Below, piece after piece: positions 1 through 5,069 of a stretch of DNA of 5,069 nucleotides; position 1 is the stretch's first letter, and the number at the start of each line of letters is the position of its first letter. The DNA comes from Pseudomonadota bacterium. GTDB taxonomy: Bacteria; Pseudomonadota; Alphaproteobacteria; Reyranellales; Reyranellaceae. The notes beneath the pieces were generated by a model, which had not been told where the DNA came from, searched no databases, and saw only the letters and a program-made list of their open reading frames with translations. The stretch spans positions 1-5,069 of the forward strand of contig JAEZHS010000588.1 of NCBI GenBank assembly GCA_023436825.1, given 5' to 3'. Made by a program: the position numbers and the translations under genes.

Positions 1-362
1 TCGTCTCGGTGAACTGCCCGCACACGCCCGCGACTTTCCACCTGCTCTCGGCGCGGCGGCTGAAGCTGATGAAGGCCACGGCCATCATCGTCAACACCGC
101 GCGCGGCGAGGTGATCGACGAGAACGCCATGGTGCGCATGCTGAAGGCGGGCGAGCTCGCCGGCGCCGGCCTCGACGTCTACGAGCACGAGCCGCAGGTC
201 AATCCCAAGCTGCTCGAGCTCGACCGCGTCGTGCTGCTGCCGCACATGGGCTCGGCCACCTTGGAAGGCCGCATCGACATGGGCGAGAAGGTGCTGATCA
301 ACATCAAGACCTTCGCCGACGGCCACAAGCCGCCGGACCGGGTTCTCGCCACGATGTTTTAG
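1..362 (+). CDS. D-2-hydroxyacid dehydrogenase (glyoxylate/hydroxypyruvate reductase type), C-terminal part
   Basis: NAD(P)H-dependent cytosolic reductase of 2-keto acids, probably glyoxylate or hydroxypyruvate to glycolate or glycerate. The 5' part lies outside the window. The frame is open from base 3 (V-S-V-N-C-P-H-T), so the GTG at 9 is an internal valine, not a start. About 119 residues remain of a family length near 320-330. Counting from the codon at 9, the catalytic triad is visible: Arg32 in the V-N-T-A-R-G-E block, Glu61 in D-V-Y-E-H-E-P, and His79 in L-P-H-M-G-S-A-T. The N-C-P-H-T segment belongs to the nucleotide-binding domain, and the tail (residues 80-117) returns to the substrate domain. 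The tail style (M-G-S-A-T-L-E-G-R, then D-G-H-K-P-P-D) is typical of proteobacterial glyoxylate reductases. TAG stop at 360-362. It converges on the YihY gene. Family is certain; the exact substrate is inferred. Confidence 0.93.
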   Translation, partial: VSVNCPHTPATFHLLSARRLKLMKATAIIVNTARGEVIDENAMVRMLKAGELAGAGLDVYEHEPQVNPKLLELDRVVLLPHMGSATLEGRIDMGEKVLINIKTFADGHKPPDRVLATMF

Positions 363-379
363 GCGCGTTCACACGCGCC
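362..379 (+). terminator. Short GC hairpin at the end of the dehydrogenase gene, possible weak terminator
   Basis: A perfect 7-bp stem (GGCGCGT, 362-368, with ACGCGCC, 373-379) encloses a 4-base loop (369-372). It begins at the last base of the dehydrogenase stop codon. There is no T-run after it on either strand, so it is not a textbook intrinsic terminator. It could pause polymerase, protect the 3' end, or be chance in GC-rich DNA. Confidence 0.3.
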
Positions 380-384
380 GACAC

Positions 385-416
385 CGTCGAGAAAAGACGA
401 GGATCTCTAAAGATCC
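385..416 (-). terminator. Candidate intrinsic terminator of the MAPEG-PlsB-YihY operon
   Basis: On the minus strand a perfect 6-bp stem with a 4-base loop (GGATCT-TTAG-AGATCC, 416 down to 401) is followed by a T-rich stretch (TCGTCTTTTCTC, 400 down to 389). The YihY stop codon TAG (409-407) sits in the loop. The stem is short and only half GC and the T-run is interrupted, so strength is uncertain. The position, exactly where the operon must end before running into the convergent dehydrogenase gene, supports the call. Confidence 0.45.
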
Positions 417-1309
417 CCCTCCACCATCTCCCTCCGCCGATCCTGGATCAGCACGTCACGCGTCGAACGGCCGATCTGCGCGCCGAGCAGGATGGTCAGC
501 GCGGTCCAGTACATCCAGACCATGATGGCGGCGAAGCCCGCCGTGGCGCCGAAGGCCGAGGTGAGCTGCGTCACCTCGAAGTAGTAGACCAGCGCACGGT
601 TGCCGGCGGCGAACAAAAGTGCGTTCACCGCGCCGCCGATCAGGGCATAGCGCCAGCGCACGCTGCCGCTCGGCAACCATTTGTAGATCAGGGTGAAGAA
701 CCCCGACAGCAGCCCGTAATGGACGAACCCCGATATCGCCGGTCCGACCCACACGCCCAGCACCGGGAACTTCTCCAGTGCGCCGGCATAGGCCGAGAGC
801 AGCACGCTCGCCAGGATGACCGCGATCAGCAGCAGGCCGAGCACCACCATCATCGCCAGCGCCAGCAATCGCGACTGCACGGTCGCCAGGACCGGCTGTA
901 ACGGGCTCACCGGATGCAGCACATGGACCGCGGGCGTGCTCCAGATGGCGTTGATGCTGTCGTCGAGCTCGACGAAGACGCGGCTGCCCGTATAGACCAG
1001 CACGACCGCGCCGATGATGGCGGCCATGCCGCCGCCCCGGAACAGATCCTGCGAGGCGTAGCGCTGGATGCCCGCAAGCTGGTCGGGCTGCAGCACCGTG
1101 CCGAGCGCATCGAATACCGCTTGTTGCGCCATCAGCCGCCCGACGATCGGTTCGGCCACGGCGATACTGAAGATCATGATCGGGCCGATGGCGAACATGG
1201 TGTAGAAGGCCATGGCCGCGGCCGAGGTCGACAGCCGGTTGGTGAAGAAGCCCAGGCCGACCGAATAGGCGATGTTCCAGAGCGTGCGCGGCAGCGAAAG
1301 CGGGCTCAT
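407..1309 (-). CDS. yihY: YihY/virulence factor BrkB family inner-membrane protein
   Basis: A 300-residue polytopic membrane protein, close in length to E. coli YihY (about 290). The family was once mislabelled ribonuclease BN; its molecular role is not firmly established. About six hydrophobic segments are visible: residues 30-51, 95-112, 148-172, 186-208, 221-241 and 256-279. Family hallmarks are the first segment (S-A-A-A-M-A-F-Y-T-M-F-A-I-G-P) and the last (F-G-A-T-A-G-F-A-A-I-M-V-W-M-Y-W-T-A), which leads to L-L-G-A-Q. Basic residues before and after the core (R25; R281, R284, R291-R293) mark cytoplasmic ends. The ATG at 1309 is chosen because family similarity begins there; the same frame stays open far upstream but only as a shadow within the acyltransferase gene. 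It starts 2 bp after the acyltransferase stop with no clear Shine-Dalgarno, so translation is probably coupled. Stop TAG at 409-407. Confidence 0.9.
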   Translation of the reverse strand: MSPLSLPRTLWNIAYSVGLGFFTNRLSTSAAAMAFYTMFAIGPIMIFSIAVAEPIVGRLMAQQAVFDALGTVLQPDQLAGIQRYASQDLFRGGGMAAIIGAVVLVYTGSRVFVELDDSINAIWSTPAVHVLHPVSPLQPVLATVQSRLLALAMMVVLGLLLIAVILASVLLSAYAGALEKFPVLGVWVGPAISGFVHYGLLSGFFTLIYKWLPSGSVRWRYALIGGAVNALLFAAGNRALVYYFEVTQLTSAFGATAGFAAIMVWMYWTALTILLGAQIGRSTRDVLIQDRRREMVEGDL

Positions 1310-1311
1310 CG

Positions 1312-2730
1312 TCAGCGCAGATGGGCGATGGCGTTGGCGTAGTAGGCGAGCAAGGGCCGTTCGGCGGTCACCGCCGCGAACAGACCCTCCTGCGGCTCGT
1401 CGATCAGCCGCCGCAGCTCCAGCATGCGCAGTCCGACGTCGAAGGCATAGTCGCGATCGCCGCGCGGCAGGTAGAGCTTGGCGCCGCGACCCTCGAAATG
1501 CGCCATCAGGTCGGCGGCGCGCACCTTCAGCTCCAGCTCGTCCAGCGGCTCGCTGGCCTCCAGCAGCACGGTGGCGATCACCGACACCGGCAGCACCGGC
1601 ACCAGCCGGGCGATCTCGCCCATCACGTCCTTGGCCAGCCGGCCGATGACCTCGAATCGCTGGCCCTTGTCGAGGCTGCGCAGGTCGCCGCCGAATGCCG
1701 AGGCATTGCGGGCGAGCCAGTCCCGAGTGGAAATGAGCCCTCCGAAATTCACGCAGGCATAGCCGAAGCGGTACCAGCGGCCGCGCAGCATCAGGCCGAG
1801 CTGACTCCGCCAGAAGCCGAGCGCGGTGCGCATGGCGAAGAACGCGCTGCGTCGCGGCAGGTCCTTGTCGAGCGAGCGCAGCAGGGTGCGGTCCTCGAGC
1901 ACGCGGTCGTAGTTCAGCGCCACGGGCACGAAGACGATGTCGTGGCCGCCCTTGGGATCGAACGATTTCAGCATGTAGTCGAACAGGCCGAGCTTGGGCT
2001 CGCGCAGCCGCCCGTCGCGCGACAGGCCGCCCTCGGGATACATCGCCTGGGCGACGCCGGCCTCCGTCGCCATGTGTACGTAGCGCTCCAGCACGCGGCG
2101 ATAGATCGGATTGTTGGAATTGCGGCGCACGAAGTAGGCGCCCATGGAACGGATGAGCTGCTGCAACGGCCAGATGCGTGCCCATTCGCCGACGGCATAG
2201 GACAGCGCCGTGCGCTCGGCCGCCAGGAAGGCCACCAGCACATAGTCCATGTTGCTGCGGTGGTTCATGACGAACACCACCGTGGTGCCGGACGAAACGC
2301 CCGCCATGGTGCGTTCGTCGGCGAAGCCCAGGCGTACGCGGTAGAGGAAACGGGCGATGGCGCGGGCGATCGAGTAGCCCAGGCGGAAGTAGATGTAGGC
2401 GTTGAAGGTCGGCACGATCTCGCGTGCATAACGACGGACTTCGGTCATCGCCACTTCGCGCGGCAGATTGTTGGCGCGGGCATGATCGTTGGCGGCGGCG
2501 ACCACCAGCGGGTCGTAGACCAGGCGGTCGATCAGCACCTGCCGCTTGGTGAGCTGGAACGGCTTGATCTCGACGGCCAGTCGCTGGTTGACGCGGTCGA
2601 TCAGCCGGTTGAGGCGGCGACGCAGGAACCAGCGACCACTCGGGATCAGCAGCCGGTCGAGCAGCGACCAGGCCGCGAAGAGCGCGATCGCGGCGAACAG
2701 CCAGAGCGGAACGGTGACCGGCTCGCCCAT
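1312..2730 (-). CDS. plsB: PlsB-type glycerol-3-phosphate 1-O-acyltransferase, short form
   Basis: Likely transfers an acyl chain to sn-glycerol-3-phosphate to give lysophosphatidate, the first step of phospholipid synthesis, at the inner membrane. The 472 residues begin with one hydrophobic anchor (about 7-29), then a basic stretch (R33-R46). The four acyltransferase blocks appear in order: block I N-H-R-S-N-M-D with catalytic His157 and Asp162 (HX4D); block II G-A-Y-F-V-R-R, 197-203; block III P-E-G-G-L-S-R-D-G-R, 232-241, continuing L-R-E-P-K-L-G as in E. coli PlsB; block IV F-V-P-V-A-L-N-Y-D-R, 267-276. The block IV form (V-P-V..Y-D-R..E) fits GPATs better than PlsC. Oddities: E. coli PlsB is about 807 residues, so this form lacks much flanking sequence, and block III has Leu where E. 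coli has Arg (EGGRSR). A lysophosphatidate acyltransferase activity is a less likely alternative. It lies 19 bp after the MAPEG gene and 2 bp before YihY. ATG at 2730; a weak ACAGG lies upstream. Confidence 0.87.
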   Translation of the reverse strand: MGEPVTVPLWLFAAIALFAAWSLLDRLLIPSGRWFLRRRLNRLIDRVNQRLAVEIKPFQLTKRQVLIDRLVYDPLVVAAANDHARANNLPREVAMTEVRRYAREIVPTFNAYIYFRLGYSIARAIARFLYRVRLGFADERTMAGVSSGTTVVFVMNHRSNMDYVLVAFLAAERTALSYAVGEWARIWPLQQLIRSMGAYFVRRNSNNPIYRRVLERYVHMATEAGVAQAMYPEGGLSRDGRLREPKLGLFDYMLKSFDPKGGHDIVFVPVALNYDRVLEDRTLLRSLDKDLPRRSAFFAMRTALGFWRSQLGLMLRGRWYRFGYACVNFGGLISTRDWLARNASAFGGDLRSLDKGQRFEVIGRLAKDVMGEIARLVPVLPVSVIATVLLEASEPLDELELKVRAADLMAHFEGRGAKLYLPRGDRDYAFDVGLRMLELRRLIDEPQEGLFAAVTAERPLLAYYANAIAHLR

Positions 2731-2749
2731 CGGTTCGCCTGTCCGCCGT

Positions 2750-3136
2750 TCAGTATTGCTTCAGGGTGAAGCCCGCATAGAGGCACATGGCCGAGGCGGC
2801 CACGAGGATGATCGTCGTGCCCATCGCGCCGATCACGCGGCCGAGCGGAATGAAGCCCAGCAGGCCGCCGGCGTGCAGGACGCGCGATAGCAGCAATACC
2901 AGCGACACGATCGCGATCGGCCAGTAGCCATAGTAGTCGCTGGCGACATAGATCAGCACCAGGCAGAGCGGCACGAACTCCATGAAATTCCCATGCGCCC
3001 GGATCGCCGCCAGCATCTCGGGATCGCCGCCGTCGCCCAGCCAGATCTTCTTCTGCGCACGCAGACGGCCGACGCTCGCGGTCAGGGACACGGCAAGCAA
3101 TCCCAACAACCCAGCGCAGACGAAAAACACGGGCAT
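2750..3136 (-). CDS. MAPEG family small membrane protein (YecN-like)
   Basis: A 128-residue integral membrane protein of the MAPEG superfamily (membrane-associated proteins in eicosanoid and glutathione metabolism). Eukaryotic members conjugate or isomerise lipophilic substrates with glutathione; the role of short bacterial members such as YecN is unproven. The hallmark is R-A-H-G-N-F-M-E-F-V-P-L at residues 46-57 (Arg46, His48, Asn50, Glu53), matching the family R-x-H-x-N-x-x-E pattern. A second conserved patch is S-R-V-L-H-A-G-G, 84-91. Four membrane segments are visible: about 3-21, 52-66, 73-89 and 101-121, the standard MAPEG bundle. Length is normal. The ATG at 3136 has a strong ribosome binding site, and the protein begins directly with helix 1. 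It is the first gene of the operon with the acyltransferase and YihY, suggesting a lipid or envelope context. Stop TGA at 2752-2750. Confidence 0.92.
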   Translation of the reverse strand: MPVFFVCAGLLGLLAVSLTASVGRLRAQKKIWLGDGGDPEMLAAIRAHGNFMEFVPLCLVLIYVASDYYGYWPIAIVSLVLLLSRVLHAGGLLGFIPLGRVIGAMGTTIILVAASAMCLYAGFTLKQY

Positions 3137-3143
3137 CCGACGG

Positions 3144-3151
3144 TCTCCCCT
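3144..3151 (-). promoter_or_regulatory. Ribosome binding site of the MAPEG gene
   Basis: Minus-strand AGGGGAGA contains a GGAG core 8 bases before the ATG at 3136. It is the best Shine-Dalgarno in the window and supports both the start choice and this gene as the head of a transcription unit. Confidence 0.75.
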
Positions 3152-3158
3152 CGATCTG

Positions 3159-3179
3159 CCGGCATTATAGTCTTGCCGG
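3159..3179. repeat. Perfect inverted repeat over the -10 element, possible operator
   Basis: CCGGCA (3159-3164) and TGCCGG (3174-3179) form a perfect 6-bp dyad with a 9-base spacer. The spacer and inner arm hold the TATAAT box. No T-run follows on the minus strand, so it is not an obvious terminator for the upstream deaminase gene. A dimeric regulator binding here would block the promoter. Chance is possible in GC-rich DNA, and no regulator gene is nearby. Confidence 0.4.
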
Positions 3180-3193
3180 ACCGCGCGCCTCCA
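3164..3193 (-). promoter_or_regulatory. Candidate sigma-70-type promoter of the MAPEG-PlsB-YihY operon
   Basis: The minus strand has an exact TATAAT (3169 down to 3164), striking in such GC-rich sequence. The best -35 candidate is TGGAGG (3193 down to 3188) at 18-bp spacing, which matches only three of six TTGACA positions. Predicted transcription start is near 3157, giving a leader of about 20 bases that just includes the ribosome binding site. The weak -35 suggests either an activator or modest activity. Confidence 0.5.
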
Positions 3194-3211
3194 GGCCCGC
3201 TTTCGGTCTGG
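3191..3211 (-). other. Imperfect hairpin downstream of the deaminase gene
   Basis: The minus strand reads CCAGACC (3211-3205), a 7-base loop, then GGCCTGG (3197-3191): a 7-bp stem with one A-C mismatch, starting 7 bases after the deaminase stop codon. No T-run follows, so if it ends transcription it would do so weakly or with Rho. It overlaps the proposed -35 region of the next operon. Confidence 0.25.
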
Positions 3212-3217
3212 ACGACA

Positions 3218-4285
3218 TCACACCGTCGGCGCCGCCGTCTCGTAGCCGAACTCCTTGTCCAGCGCGGCGATATCGCGGCGGAACGCCATGCGCAGTGAGC
3301 TCTTGTCGCTTTCGTCGAGCCACGAGCCTTCGACCGAGTTCAGGCTGAACTTGCGCGCCATATCCGGTCCCCAGCCGATCGTGTCGAACAGCGTCGTGAA
3401 GCCGTGGCCGAGATCGGTCTCGAACATCGCCGGATCGTCGGTGTTGATGGTGACGTTCAGCCCGGCCTCGACCATGCGCCGGATGCGCTGCGGCCGGTGC
3501 GGGCGGTTGTGCACCAGGCTGGTCCAGGCGCAGGGCGTGAAATAGAGCCCGTCGCGCCGCGCCTCAGCCATCACGAAGTCCGACGCCAGCATGTTGTAGC
3601 CGTGGTCGATGCGGTCGCACTGCAGCACGTCGCGGCAGATGAGGTAATTGGTCGGCGGCGCCTCGACGAGCGTCTGGTTGTCCTCGCAGCAATGCGCAGT
3701 GCGGTGCAGGCCGGCGCGCTTGGCCAGCGCATAGGCCTCGGCGAAGGTGGCGGGCGGCCCGGCGCGCTCGGCGCCGTCGAGCCCGATGCCGACGACATGG
3801 TCGCGACGATGGGCGATCGCGGTCTCGACGATCTCGACGGCCTGGGCCGGCGTGTTGGTCGAGCGGTCGATACAGCAGATCAGCAGGCTCGACACGCCGA
3901 ACTTCTTCTTCGCCGCTTCGATTCCCTCGATCATGCCGTCGACCATCGCCGGATAGTCGATGCCGTTGGGGTAGAAGTAGTCGGGATTGAAGAAGAACTC
4001 GACGTGCCTGAGGTTGCCGTCGCGCACGGCGTCCTCGACGTATTCATAGACGGCGCGCGAGAAGTCTTCGGGCGTGCGCAGTACCAGGGCAGTGAGCCGC
4101 AGCACATCCAGAAATCCGTAGAAGTCTGGCCACTGGTAGAGCTTGTCGGCCGGCCGCGGCAGCGCCAGCCCGGCGCGCGCCGCCAGTTCGGCCACCGTGG
4201 TCGCCCGCAATGTGCCGGCGAGATGGCAATGCAGCTCGGCCTTGGGAATGCGCCGCAGGTAGTCGTCGGCAACGGCCTTGGCCAT
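3218..4285 (-). CDS. Adenosine/adenine deaminase-family metallohydrolase with divergent active-site motifs
   Basis: A 355-residue cytosolic TIM-barrel amidohydrolase of the adenosine deaminase family; members hydrolytically remove an amino group from adenosine, adenine or related rings using one zinc. Visible zinc and catalytic residues: His19 and His21 in A-E-L-H-C-H-L-A-G, His198 and Glu201 in T-A-H-C-C-E-D, His228 in R-I-D-H-G, and Asp283-Asp284 in N-T-D-D-P. Length is normal. The metal site looks intact, but two motifs differ from classical enzymes: HCHLAG in place of H-x-H-L-[D/E]-G, and HCCE in place of HAGE. The segment around 166-176 (G-I-G-L-D-G-A-E-R-A-G) resembles the usual G-x-D-L-A-G-x-E only loosely. 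Substrate is therefore uncertain. The ATG at 4285 is preferred because GAGG lies 6 bases upstream; ATG 4291 and GTG 4297 (a GTGA overlap with the upstream stop) are in-frame alternatives. It follows the transporter binding-protein gene by 8 bp, so the two are probably cotranscribed. Stop TGA at 3220-3218. Confidence 0.88.
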   Translation of the reverse strand: MAKAVADDYLRRIPKAELHCHLAGTLRATTVAELAARAGLALPRPADKLYQWPDFYGFLDVLRLTALVLRTPEDFSRAVYEYVEDAVRDGNLRHVEFFFNPDYFYPNGIDYPAMVDGMIEGIEAAKKKFGVSSLLICCIDRSTNTPAQAVEIVETAIAHRRDHVVGIGLDGAERAGPPATFAEAYALAKRAGLHRTAHCCEDNQTLVEAPPTNYLICRDVLQCDRIDHGYNMLASDFVMAEARRDGLYFTPCAWTSLVHNRPHRPQRIRRMVEAGLNVTINTDDPAMFETDLGHGFTTLFDTIGWGPDMARKFSLNSVEGSWLDESDKSSLRMAFRRDIAALDKEFGYETAAPTV

Positions 4286-4291
4286 GGTCAT

Positions 4292-4295
4292 CCTC
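4292..4295 (-). promoter_or_regulatory. Ribosome binding site deciding the deaminase start
   Basis: GAGG on the minus strand overlaps the TGA stop (4296-4294) of the upstream binding-protein gene and lies 6 bases before ATG 4285. It is too close to serve ATG 4291 and falls inside the GTG 4297 reading, so it favours 4285. The overlap suggests translational coupling. Confidence 0.55.
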
Positions 4296-5069
4296 ACTTC
4301 TTGTCGATGTTGTAGAGCAGCATCACCGGCGACTTCAGCACGCCCTGCAGGTTGTCGCGCCAGGTCGACGGCGTCGTGAACTGCGCCAGGGGCAGATAGA
4401 GCACGTGCTCGTAGGCGCGAGCCTGGATTTCGGCCGCGACCGCCTTGCGCGCGGGTTCGTCGGCCGCGGTGGCGAACTTCAAGCGCAGTTCCTCGGTCCT
4501 GGGATCGGTCGGCCAGCCCCAGGCCGAGGCGGGATGGCCGACGGCCACCAGGAAAGGATTGCTGAGCGGGTTGCCCTGGTCGGGCACCGAGTTGGTCGTG
4601 TGGGCGAGGTTCCAGCCGCCTTCGCTCACCGATTTGGTGTTGAGCCGGCGCGTGGCGAAGGTCTGGAAGTCCATCGCCTGCATCTCGACCTTGAAGCCGA
4701 GATCGGCCAGAAGCTGGCGCGTGACGTTGCCTAGCGCTGCGATGCCCGGCGCGTTGGCGACATGCAGCATGACCAACGGCTTGGACATGTCGACGCCCGC
4801 CTCCTTCAGCATCGCCTTGGCGGCGGAGACATCGCGCGAGGGGATGCCGTTCTTGCTGTCGTAGGGCATGCCGCAGCCGAAGATTGCCGCGCAGTCGGTG
4901 GCGAAGCTGGGATCGCCTGCCACCACGGCGGCATACATCGAGCGGTCGATCGCGCGGGCCACCGCCTGGCGCACCTTGATGTTGTCGAACGGCGGCTGCA
5001 GGTGGTTCATGCGCATGATCGCCTGGAAGCCGAACTTGCTGACCACCTCGGCCTTGGCGCCGGATTTCG
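4294..5069 (-). CDS. ABC transporter solute-binding protein, family 5 (peptide/nickel/oligopeptide type), C-terminal part
   Basis: Periplasmic substrate-capture component of an ABC importer. About 257 C-terminal residues are present, roughly half of the usual 500-540; the signal peptide and N-terminal lobe lie beyond base 5069. The frame is open to the edge, so the GTG at 5046 is an internal valine. Counting from the first complete codon (K at 5067), the family signature M-N-H-L-Q-P-P-F-D-N-I-K-V-R-Q-A spans about 20-35. It is followed by A-I-D-R-S-M-Y and a G-D-P segment, then A-K-A-M-L-K-E-A-G-V-D (start of lobe II) and A-D-L-G-F-K-V-E-M-Q-A-M-D. The C-terminus has the usual Y-L-P-L-A-Q-F block before Y-N-I-D-K-K and TGA (4296-4294). 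Nothing is broken. The family covers peptides, nickel, opines and glycosides, so the ligand cannot be read from this part. The deaminase gene directly downstream hints at a nitrogenous ligand, which is inference. Confidence 0.92.
   Translation of the reverse strand, partial: KSGAKAEVVSKFGFQAIMRMNHLQPPFDNIKVRQAVARAIDRSMYAAVVAGDPSFATDCAAIFGCGMPYDSKNGIPSRDVSAAKAMLKEAGVDMSKPLVMLHVANAPGIAALGNVTRQLLADLGFKVEMQAMDFQTFATRRLNTKSVSEGGWNLAHTTNSVPDQGNPLSNPFLVAVGHPASAWGWPTDPRTEELRLKFATAADEPARKAVAAEIQARAYEHVLYLPLAQFTTPSTWRDNLQGVLKSPVMLLYNIDKK

Noticed and set aside
9..362. Reading the GTG at 9 as the start of a separate 117-residue protein.
   Set aside because: The frame is open to the window edge and the sequence begins in the middle of a dehydrogenase nucleotide-binding domain, so it is a fragment of a larger gene.
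1453..1460. GCGATCGC octamers (also at 2684-2691 and 3813-3820), resembling the HIP1 repeat.
   Set aside because: There are only three copies, all within coding sequence of a GC-rich genome and without regular spacing; chance and codon use explain them.
1310..2185. In-frame open extension of the YihY frame about 290 codons upstream, giving an apparent 592-residue protein.
   Set aside because: The extension runs within the well-supported acyltransferase gene in another frame, is a low-complexity Arg/Ala-rich translation without family features, and YihY similarity and normal length begin at the ATG at 1309.
1321..2769. A 482-residue open frame on the plus strand opposite the acyltransferase gene.
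   Set aside because: The translation is rich in His, Gln, Ala and Val with no domain or membrane pattern. Long antisense frames are expected opposite GC-rich genes. The minus-strand frame has all four acyltransferase blocks.
3404..4315. A 303-residue open frame on the plus strand opposite the deaminase gene.
   Set aside because: It is a shadow of codon bias, with no recognisable motifs, and it is fully contained opposite a gene with intact catalytic residues.
4210..4734. Plus-strand open frame opposite the binding-protein gene.
   Set aside because: It is Arg/Gly/Ala-rich with no recognisable fold, while the minus strand carries a clear family 5 binding-protein signature.

Overview
This is a GC-rich, densely coded chromosomal window. 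It looks alphaproteobacterial: the dehydrogenase end resembles alphaproteobacterial glyoxylate reductases, and the gene styles fit a Rhodospirillales, Reyranella-like or Hyphomicrobiales genome. That placement is an impression from the protein sequences, not a database result. I see no mobile element, CRISPR array, RNA gene or foreign-looking segment.

Layout from left to right. Positions 1-362 (+) hold the C-terminal third of a D-2-hydroxyacid dehydrogenase of the glyoxylate/hydroxypyruvate reductase type, cut by the window edge. It converges on a minus-strand block. The 44-bp gap between the two stop codons carries two small hairpins, one of which looks like a terminator for the minus-strand operon. 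Reading leftward from about 3170, that operon is: a MAPEG-family small membrane protein (3136-2750), a short PlsB-type glycerol-3-phosphate acyltransferase (2730-1312), and a YihY/BrkB-family polytopic membrane protein (1309-407). Gaps are only 19 and 2 bp. An exact TATAAT lies in the 81-bp gap upstream of the MAPEG gene, inside a perfect 6-bp inverted repeat, and a good ribosome binding site follows it.

Further upstream on the same strand is a second transcription unit. It contains the C-terminal half of a family 5 (dipeptide/oligopeptide/nickel-type) ABC transporter solute-binding protein (5069-4294, N-terminus outside the window). An adenosine/adenine deaminase-family metallohydrolase follows (4285-3218), separated by 8 bp and with its ribosome binding site overlapping the upstream stop codon.

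How the genes work together: the MAPEG-PlsB-YihY group is plausibly a membrane-envelope module. PlsB would make lysophosphatidate, the first phospholipid intermediate, next to two membrane proteins of unproven role. The binding protein and deaminase probably form an uptake-plus-catabolism pair for a nitrogenous compound. The deaminase departs from canonical adenosine deaminase at two active-site motifs, so its substrate is open. I did not find a clearly new biological system. The most useful leads are the divergent deaminase next to a transporter, the palindromic promoter, and the compact PlsB-MAPEG-YihY operon.
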